Positions 7,536-12,105 of a DNA stretch of 12,105 bases are shown here, in pieces. Numbering within the stretch: the first letter of the stretch is position 1; each line of letters begins with the position of its first letter. Made by a program: the position numbers and the translations under genes. Source of the stretch: Deltaproteobacteria bacterium (GTDB lineage: Bacteria; Desulfobacterota; Desulfobulbia; Desulfobulbales; BM004); the NCBI GenBank assembly GCA_019312985.1, contig JAFDCC010000243.1, positions 1-12,105 of the forward strand. The letters run 5' to 3'. The notes beneath the pieces were generated by a model, which did not search any database, was not told where the DNA came from, and saw only the letters and a program-made list of their open reading frames with translations.

Positions 7536-8864
7536 ATGACCAAAGCACAGATTATGAAAATTATTAAGGATGAAAATGTTCAGTTTTTCCGGCTGCAGTT
7601 TGTCGACATTTTCGGGTTCATGAAAAATGTCGCGATCCCTAAAAGTCAGATTGAAAAGGCCCTGGACGGCAAAATGATGTTTGACTGCTCATCAATTGAC
7701 GGGTTTGCCCGAATAAACGAGTCAGACATGTACCTCAAACCCGATTTTGACACCTTCACCATCCGTCCCTGGCGAAAAAAAGAGGGAAGGGCAGCTGCCA
7801 GGATTATCTGTGACATCTACCTGCCGGACGGCACACCGTTTGCCGGTTGTCCCCGTAATAACCTGAAACGGATCATGGCAGAAGCAAAAAAAATGGGCTT
7901 CACAATGAATGTCGGAACCGAGGCTGAGTTTTTTCTGTTCAACAGGGATGAGTTCGGTGACCCAACGACAAATACCCATGACAATGCCGGTTACTTCAGT
8001 GTTGATGCTGATGATGAGGGCATTGACTGCCGCCGTGAGATCATCGAGACCCTTGAAATAATGGGATTTGAGATCGAGGCGTCGCACCACGAGGTTGCCG
8101 AGGGCCAGCACGAGATCAACTTCAAATATGCCGATGCCGTGACTGCTGCCGACAATACCACGACCTTCAAGTGGGTTGTCAAAACAATTGCCAAGAAATA
8201 CGGCCTCCATGCCACCTTCATGCCCAAGCCCGTTTTCGGCATCAACGGCTCGGGCATGCATACCAACCAGTCCCTTTTTACCACCAAGGGCAAAAATGCC
8301 TTTGAAAACAAAAAGGATAAAATGGGTTTGAGTAAAACCGCCTACCAGTATATTGCCGGGATTATCAAGAACGCCAGGGGCTTTGCCGCGGTGACCAACC
8401 CGCTCGTCAACTCCTACAAGCGCCTGGTGCCCGGTTACGAGGCCCCGGTCTATGTTGCCTGGTCCGGCCCGAACCGTTCCGCCATGCTGCGTATTCCAGC
8501 AGCCCGCGGCATGTCCACCAGGGTGGAGGTTCGCTGTCCGGATCCGACCTGCAACCCTTACCTGGCCTTTGCCATGATGCTGAACTCCGGCCTTGACGGC
8601 ATCAAAAACAAGCTGACGCCGCCCAGTTCGGTTGATAAAGACATTTATAGCATGTCCGCTGAGGATATGAAAAATGCCAAGATTGTAAGCATGCCGGCCA
8701 ATCTGAAGGAGGCCATCGACGAGCTGAAGAAAAATCCCCTTGCCATGGATACGCTCGGTGAGCATATTCTGGAAAGATATATCGCTGCGAAGGAGGCGGA
8801 GTGGGACAGCTACAGGATCAGCGTTACCGATTGGGAGATCGACAGCTATCTCAATATTTATTAA
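7536..8864 (+). CDS. glnA: Glutamine synthetase type I-alpha
   Basis: Dodecameric cytoplasmic glutamine synthetase (glutamate + NH3 + ATP to glutamine). It has 442 residues, the length of the I-alpha form; the I-beta form is about 469 with an extra insertion. Motifs: signature region [10 protein letters not shown] (48-57), where Cys51 replaces the usual Gly; metal ligands GTEAEFF (Glu129, Glu131) and EGQHEINF (189-196); ATP signature [12 protein letters not shown] (231-242); substrate loop VPGYEAP (298-304); and [19 protein letters not shown] (319-337). The adenylylation motif NLYDLPPEE is absent: the equivalent segment reads DIYSMSAED around Tyr371. Arg59 ([10 protein letters not shown]) corresponds to the feedback-control Arg62 known from Bacillus. 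The start has AAGGAG at 7522-7527. It lies 91 bases after glnD and is followed by a strong terminator, so it may be the last gene of the amt3 transcript or have its own unrecognised promoter. Confidence 0.97.
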   Translation: MTKAQIMKIIKDENVQFFRLQFVDIFGFMKNVAIPKSQIEKALDGKMMFDCSSIDGFARINESDMYLKPDFDTFTIRPWRKKEGRAAARIICDIYLPDGTPFAGCPRNNLKRIMAEAKKMGFTMNVGTEAEFFLFNRDEFGDPTTNTHDNAGYFSVDADDEGIDCRREIIETLEIMGFEIEASHHEVAEGQHEINFKYADAVTAADNTTTFKWVVKTIAKKYGLHATFMPKPVFGINGSGMHTNQSLFTTKGKNAFENKKDKMGLSKTAYQYIAGIIKNARGFAAVTNPLVNSYKRLVPGYEAPVYVAWSGPNRSAMLRIPAARGMSTRVEVRCPDPTCNPYLAFAMMLNSGLDGIKNKLTPPSSVDKDIYSMSAEDMKNAKIVSMPANLKEAIDELKKNPLAMDTLGEHILERYIAAKEAEWDSYRISVTDWEIDSYLNIY

Positions 8865-8887
8865 TCGCAGTAATTGCAGTTCAACTC

Positions 8888-8922
8888 AAAAAGCCCGGGA
8901 ACTTCTGTTTCCGGGCTTTTTT
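8888..8922 (+). terminator. Rho-independent terminator after glnA
   Basis: The stem at 8888-8901 (AAAAAGCCCGGGAA) pairs with 8908-8921, with one G-T pair and a 6-base loop CTTCTG, and ends in a T-run. On the other strand the hairpin is also followed by five T residues. It lies between two converging genes, so it probably serves glnA and nifA alike. Confidence 0.92.
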
Positions 8923-8941
8923 GCATTTTTCCTTTTATTAA

Positions 8942-10501
8942 TTATTTCTTTACCTTGAATTTCTTTGGATCAATGCTGTACCGGTGGATCTTGTAGTTGA
9001 TGATCCTGAGACTGGTATCCAGCTCGCGCGCGGCCCTTGTCTGGTTGCCGCCCGCTCTTTTCAGGGCCTCGACAATGAGCTCGCGCTCGAAATTTTCCAC
9101 GGCTCCGGCCAGTGACAGGGCCTTTTTCGAATTGACGCTTTCCGAGGTCTGCAGGCTGGGCGGCAGGTGGTAGCTCTTGATCGACTCCTCGTCGCAGATG
9201 AGGACGGCGCGTTCGATACAGTTCTGCAGTTCCCTGACATTGCCGGGCCAGTGATACTGCAGCAGCATATCTATGGCCGGCGTGGAGATGCGCCGTATCT
9301 CCTTGGAATTTTCCTCGTTGTATTTCTTCAGAAAGTACTCGGTCAGCAAAAGGATATCGGTTCTTCTTTCCCTTAGGGGAGGGAGGTAAATGGGAAAAAC
9401 GTTGAGCCGGTAGTAAAGATCCTCGCGGAAGTGCTTCTCGGCCACGGCCTTTTCCAAATCACGGTTGGTCGCTGCCACCAGCCGCACATTGCACTTCAGG
9501 GGGGCGACACCGCCGAGGCGCTGAAACTCGCGGTCCTGGACAACCTGCAACAGCTTGACCTGAACCGCCTGGCTCAACTCGCCTATCTCGTCAAGAAAAA
9601 GGGTACCGCCCTCGGCCAGTTCAAAGCGCCCCTTTTTCATGGCGTGGGCCCCGGTAAAGGCCCCCTTTTCATGACCGAAGAGCTCGCTTTCCAGAAGTGT
9701 TTCCGGCAGGGCGGAACAGTTGACCACGATGAACGGCTTCCTGACCCTGCTGCTGTTGTAGTGCAACGCCCGGGCAACGAGCGTTTTGCCGGTGCCCGAT
9801 TCGCCGCGCAGCAGAACGGTGGCGTTGGAGTCCGAAACACGATGAAGCATTTCGAACATTTCCTGCATCCGGCTGCTGTTGCCGATGATATTGCCGACCC
9901 GGTATTTTTCCGACAGCTCATTCTTCAGTTCAATGTTTTCCCGGGTGAGCCGCTCTTTGTCTTCTTTTTCCGCCTGAACCCGGAGAACTGCCTGGGCAAT
10001 GAGGCCGCTTACAATGGCCAGGAATCGCAACTCCTCCTCGTAGTTGAGATCCTCCCTGTATTCCAGGTCGATACTGAGGGCCCCGAGGCTGCGCTTGTCG
10101 TGCCTGATGGGGACACAGAGAAAGGAGTTCTGCTGTTTGCTGATATCCCCACGGGTTCTGGTGCGGTTGAGAAAGTCGCTTTCCGCACCGATGTGCGGGA
10201 TGACAATGGGCTGGCCGGTGGCCACAACCCGGCCGGTTATGCCTTCACCGACCTTGTACTTTCCCCTTTTACGGGCCTCAGCGGGCATACCGTGCGCCAC
10301 CTCGATCTCCAGCTGCCTGGTCAGGGGATTGATAATGGTGACCGTGCCGTTGTGCATGTTTTTAAGGCTGGACAGAACTTCCATGATATGCGCCAGGCTG
10401 GCACGCAGGTCTTTAGACGAGGCAAGCACCCGTGTCACCTCGTACAGGCAGGTTATGTCTTCCAGCTCTTTGCTGGCAGCCGGTCTTTTCTCTCTGTTCA
10501 T
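8942..10501 (-). CDS. nifA: NifA-type sigma-54-dependent activator
   Basis: Enhancer-binding protein that activates sigma-54 promoters of nitrogen-fixation genes. From ATG 10501 it has 519 residues. The N-terminal GAF domain spans about 24-175, with NifA-style text such as [19 protein letters not shown]. The AAA+ domain has Walker A GESGTGKT at 233-240, the sigma-54 contact GAFTGA at 280-285 and Walker [12 protein letters not shown] at 298-308, followed by LRERRTDI and the [12 protein letters not shown] block. A Fis-type helix-turn-helix lies at about 483-508 ([25 protein letters not shown]). GTG at 10537 would add 12 residues; neither start has a clear ribosome binding site, and ATG is preferred. 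The linker after the AAA+ domain lacks the Cys-X4-Cys pair of oxygen-sensitive rhizobial NifA; only Cys428 and Cys436 occur nearby. No nifL or nif structural gene is in the window, so control through the PII proteins is plausible but inferred. It converges on glnA. Confidence 0.9.
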   Translation of the reverse strand: MNREKRPAASKELEDITCLYEVTRVLASSKDLRASLAHIMEVLSSLKNMHNGTVTIINPLTRQLEIEVAHGMPAEARKRGKYKVGEGITGRVVATGQPIVIPHIGAESDFLNRTRTRGDISKQQNSFLCVPIRHDKRSLGALSIDLEYREDLNYEEELRFLAIVSGLIAQAVLRVQAEKEDKERLTRENIELKNELSEKYRVGNIIGNSSRMQEMFEMLHRVSDSNATVLLRGESGTGKTLVARALHYNSSRVRKPFIVVNCSALPETLLESELFGHEKGAFTGAHAMKKGRFELAEGGTLFLDEIGELSQAVQVKLLQVVQDREFQRLGGVAPLKCNVRLVAATNRDLEKAVAEKHFREDLYYRLNVFPIYLPPLRERRTDILLLTEYFLKKYNEENSKEIRRISTPAIDMLLQYHWPGNVRELQNCIERAVLICDEESIKSYHLPPSLQTSESVNSKKALSLAGAVENFERELIVEALKRAGGNQTRAARELDTSLRIINYKIHRYSIDPKKFKVKK

Positions 10502-10582
10502 AGGCGCAATCCAGGGTATATAGGGACCGCTCCGCACCAGGCAGACCGCATGGTCTCTTCTGCCCCGGCAGTATCCCCTTAC

Positions 10583-10594
10583 TGTAAAGTTACA
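10583..10594. promoter_or_regulatory. Palindrome TGTAAAGTTACA at the nifA transcription start region
   Basis: Arms TGTAA and TTACA are separated by two bases, the inverse arrangement of the TTACA-N4-TGTAA motif. It lies immediately downstream of the predicted nifA -10 element, where a bound protein would block transcription. It may be an operator; this is inferred from position only. Confidence 0.35.
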
Positions 10595-10623
10595 ATTTTA
10601 GCAGGCATAGCCTGACCCGACAA
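10595..10623 (-). promoter_or_regulatory. Candidate sigma-70 promoter of nifA
   Basis: On the minus strand, TTGTCG (10623-10618) and TAAAAT (10600-10595) are 17 bases apart, matching -35 and -10 elements at four and five of six positions. The start would be near 10588, about 87 bases before the ATG. No sigma-54 element was found for nifA. Confidence 0.45.
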
Positions 10624-10630
10624 AATTACA

Positions 10631-10644
10631 TTACAAAATTGTCA
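10631..10644. promoter_or_regulatory. Palindrome TTACAAAATTGTCA upstream of the nifA promoter
   Basis: This differs at one position from the TTACAAAATTGTAA palindrome at 836-849, 10 kb away. It lies just upstream of the putative nifA -35 element, a position suited to activation or to repression together with the palindrome at 10583-10594. It links nifA to the amt/glnK genes under one putative regulator. Confidence 0.5.
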
Positions 10645-10650
10645 TAAAGC

Positions 10651-10710
10651 TGTCCAGGGGCTTTTTGGCCGGGCCCGGCATCAGGCTGCCGGACCGGATG
10701 GACAAAGCGG
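10651..10710. other. GC-rich palindromic patch in the nifA/yjbQ spacer
   Basis: The 324-bp divergent spacer (10502-10825) holds no gene. Besides the promoters, it contains a 12-bp perfect palindrome GCCGGGCCCGGC at 10668-10679 and an overlapping hairpin CCGGCA/TGCCGG at 10675-10680 with 10687-10692. An outer TGTCC/GGACA pair (10651-10655, 10700-10704) encloses both. It may insulate the two promoters or fold as RNA. No known element was recognised. Confidence 0.3.
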
Positions 10711-10740
10711 TTGACACCCGGCTTTGAATGGGAATAGATT
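10711..10740 (+). promoter_or_regulatory. Candidate sigma-70 promoter of yjbQ operon
   Basis: A perfect -35 TTGACA at 10711-10716 is followed after 18 bases by TAGATT (four of six matches to TATAAT). The transcript would begin about 75-80 bases before the yjbQ ATG. No nitrogen-type palindrome lies between this promoter and the gene. Confidence 0.5.
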
Positions 10741-10825
10741 CCAGAGCAGGAAAAACCCGTTTTATCTATTGCCCAAAGGGTGTTATAAAACGGCTGTACC
10801 GATAAAAATTGCAGGGAGCAGGAAA

Positions 10826-11221
10826 ATGAGCACGGGAGAATTTTCAGTTTCAACGGGCAGCAGGATGGAATTTGTTGATATTACCGCGAGGCTGCAGAAG
10901 GAGGTTTCCCGGTCAGGCATCGAGAACGGAGTCTGTTACGTATACAATCCCCACACCACCGCGGGGCTGACGGTTAACGAGGGGGCGGACCCGGCAGTCC
11001 GGGACGACATTGTCGCGGTCCTGCAGAAGGTCATCCCCCCGAACCACCCCTACCGTCACATGGAGGGAAATTCACCGGCCCATATCATGGCATCGCTCAT
11101 GGGCAGCTCCGTCACTGTTTTCATCGAAAACAGCCGGCTGGTCCTCGGTACCTGGCAGAAAATTTTCTTCTGTGAGTTTGACGGTCCCCGTTCACGAAAG
11201 GTCATCTGGAAACTGCTGTAA
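10826..11221 (+). CDS. yjbQ: YjbQ family protein (UPF0047)
   Basis: Small cytoplasmic protein of the YjbQ/UPF0047 family, 131 residues, typical for the family. Conserved blocks are NPHTTAGLTVNEGADP (about 43-58), HMEGNSPAHIMASLMGSS (about 79-96) and LGTWQKIFFCEFDGPRSRKV (about 107-126). The His and Glu residues in these blocks form the presumed metal or active site. Some members have a weak thiamine-phosphate synthase activity in genetic tests; the true role is unsettled. The start at ATG 10826 is preferred over an in-frame ATG at 10724: AGGGAG lies just upstream and the earlier start would add 34 non-conserved residues and overlap the candidate promoter. It heads a run of three plus-strand genes with short gaps. 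It is divergent from nifA and probably functionally unrelated to it. Confidence 0.93.
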   Translation: MSTGEFSVSTGSRMEFVDITARLQKEVSRSGIENGVCYVYNPHTTAGLTVNEGADPAVRDDIVAVLQKVIPPNHPYRHMEGNSPAHIMASLMGSSVTVFIENSRLVLGTWQKIFFCEFDGPRSRKVIWKLL

Positions 11222-11241
11222 CCGGGACATGAGGTGATGCG

Positions 11242-11493
11242 ATGAAAAACAGAAGAGAAAAAGGGCAGCAACAGCACCCCGGCCCGGCCGCCATTGTTTT
11301 CGGCTTTGACCGGGCGACGGACGAGCAGTCGCTGTGCCTCTTCCTGCAGCGCTTTGCCGACAAAGAGCTGCTCGATGTCCTGCTGCCGCGCCTGGAGGAT
11401 AACGAGATCTCAGCAACGGTTGACTCCCTGACGGGCATCATGCGGAAACACCTTTCAGAAAAAGAGTACCACCGCCTGTTCCTGGCAGAATAA
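11242..11493 (+). CDS. Small conserved-looking protein of unknown function
   Basis: An 83-residue protein not recognised as a named family. It begins with a basic, polar stretch (MKNRREKGQQQ). Then comes a hydrophobic segment (AAIVFGFD), and the rest looks helical and charged with many Glu, Asp and Leu, ending HLSEKEYHRLFLAE. It has no transmembrane segment, signal peptide or Cys cluster; there is one Cys. It is supported as a real gene by GAGGTGAT four bases before the ATG and by tight packing, 20 bases after yjbQ and 25 bases before the ubiD-family gene. Codon choice is like its neighbours. Position suggests an accessory role with the decarboxylase or YjbQ, but this is only contextual. Confidence 0.72.
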   Translation: MKNRREKGQQQHPGPAAIVFGFDRATDEQSLCLFLQRFADKELLDVLLPRLEDNEISATVDSLTGIMRKHLSEKEYHRLFLAE

Positions 11494-11518
11494 CAAAAGG
11501 GGAAAGGGGTACACGACC

Positions 11519-12105
11519 ATGCATTCCGGTATTATTGAAGATTTATCCACCTTTCTGGAAATCCTCAAAAAGGAGTCGGAACTGCTTGCGGTGGACGCCC
11601 GGGTCGACCCGTACCTGGAGATTGCCGAAATCCACCGCAGAGTCATTGCCCGCGGGGGGCCGGCCCTGCTCTTCACCAATGTCGCGGGCTCCACATTCCC
11701 GGTGGTGACAAACCTCTTCGGCACGGCCCGGCGGATGGAGCTTGCCTTTGGGAGCCGGCCGCAGCAGTTTGTCAGGGACCTTGTCCGGGCCGCCGAGACC
11801 CTCATGCCGCCCAGTTTCGAAAAGCTCTGGCCCCTGCGTGGCCTGCTGTTGGACGGCCTCAAGGTGGGGACAAAAACCGTCAGATCCGGACCGGTTCTTG
11901 CGGTCAGGCAGGAGCCGCCGAAGCTTTCCGACCTGCCGCTTTTGACCTCCTGGCATTCCGACGGCGGCCCCTTTGTCACCCTGCCGCTGGTCTATACAGA
12001 GCATCCCGACACCGGCGGCCACAACCTGGGGATGTACCGCATCCAGCGTTATGACGACACGACCACCGGCATCCACTGGCAGATCCACAAGGGCGGCGGC
12101 TACCA
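11519..12105 (+). CDS. ubiD: UbiD-family decarboxylase, 3' end cut off by window
   Basis: Prenylated-FMN dependent (de)carboxylase family; 195 codons are visible before the window ends. N-terminal family features: VDPYLEIAEIHRRV (29-42), GPALLFTNVAG (47-57) and FPVVTNLFGTARRMELAFG (60-78). The cofactor region is HNLGMYRIQRYDD (168-180) with Asn169 and Arg174, followed by IHWQIHKGGG (186-194), matching the metal/prFMN-binding residues of UbiD and Fdc1. The catalytic Glu residues lie beyond the window edge. AAAGGGG about nine bases upstream supports the ATG at 11519. Substrate cannot be decided: this family includes menaquinone or ubiquinone pathway enzymes and aromatic-acid decarboxylases. A partner UbiX (prFMN synthase) is not in the window. 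It is third in a compact run with yjbQ and the small unknown gene. Confidence 0.92.
   Translation, partial: MHSGIIEDLSTFLEILKKESELLAVDARVDPYLEIAEIHRRVIARGGPALLFTNVAGSTFPVVTNLFGTARRMELAFGSRPQQFVRDLVRAAETLMPPSFEKLWPLRGLLLDGLKVGTKTVRSGPVLAVRQEPPKLSDLPLLTSWHSDGGPFVTLPLVYTEHPDTGGHNLGMYRIQRYDDTTTGIHWQIHKGGGY

Noticed and set aside
7722..8765. Long open frame opposite glnA
   Set aside because: It is the shadow of a complete glutamine synthetase gene and has no recognisable domain.
9431..10615. Long open frame on the strand opposite nifA
   Set aside because: It is antisense to a clear NifA-type coding sequence and shows no family motif or ribosome binding site; it is a by-product of GC-rich codons.
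10724..10825. N-terminal extension of YjbQ
   Set aside because: The 34 extra residues are not family-like, lack a ribosome binding site and overlap the probable promoter.

Overview
The window is a nitrogen-assimilation and nitrogen-fixation control locus. It most likely comes from an anaerobic Desulfobacterota (former deltaproteobacterial) lineage, possibly near the Desulfobulbales. This placement is an inference from gene content: several amt/PII pairs, an adenylylation-free type I-alpha glutamine synthetase, GlnD, a NifA-type activator, and a YjbQ plus long UbiD pair. It also rests on moderately GC-rich genes separated by very AT-rich intergenic DNA. No rRNA, tRNA, CRISPR array or intact mobile element was seen.

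Layout: (1) On the minus strand, a PII gene (856-1194) is followed by a signal-peptide Amt (818 down to the window edge, truncated). (2) A 564-bp AT-rich divergent regulatory region (1195-1758) carries a sigma-54 promoter on each strand, a NifA-type upstream site, several ACA-N4-TGT palindromes, and a GC-rich island framed by an 18-bp inverted repeat. (3) On the plus strand come amt2 (1759-2973), a second regulatory gap with its own sigma-54 promoter, amt3 (3212-4432), a second PII gene (4469-4807), glnD (4880-7444) and glnA (7536-8864), closed by a strong terminator at 8888-8922. (4) nifA (10501-8942, minus) converges on glnA. (5) Divergent from nifA, yjbQ (10826-11221), a small unknown gene (11242-11493) and a truncated ubiD-family gene (11519-12105) look like an operon unrelated to nitrogen.

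How the genes fit together: Amt channels import ammonium. The PII proteins keep the uridylylatable Tyr51 and would block Amt and signal nitrogen status. GlnD would uridylylate and deuridylylate PII in response to glutamine. GlnA makes glutamine. NifA, with sigma-54, would drive nif genes (not in this window) and probably the amt2 promoter. GlnA is the I-alpha form without the adenylylation motif, so GlnD's job here is probably PII modification alone.

The most interesting unexplained signal is a recurring palindrome, TTACA-N4-TGTAA or close variants. It occurs in the spacers of glnK1/amt1, amt2, amt3 and nifA but was not seen in the yjbQ-proximal half of the nifA/yjbQ spacer. It is not the NifA, NtrC, FNR or GlnR/TnrA consensus and may be the operator of an undescribed nitrogen regulator. 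All motif and family calls were made by eye; no search was run.
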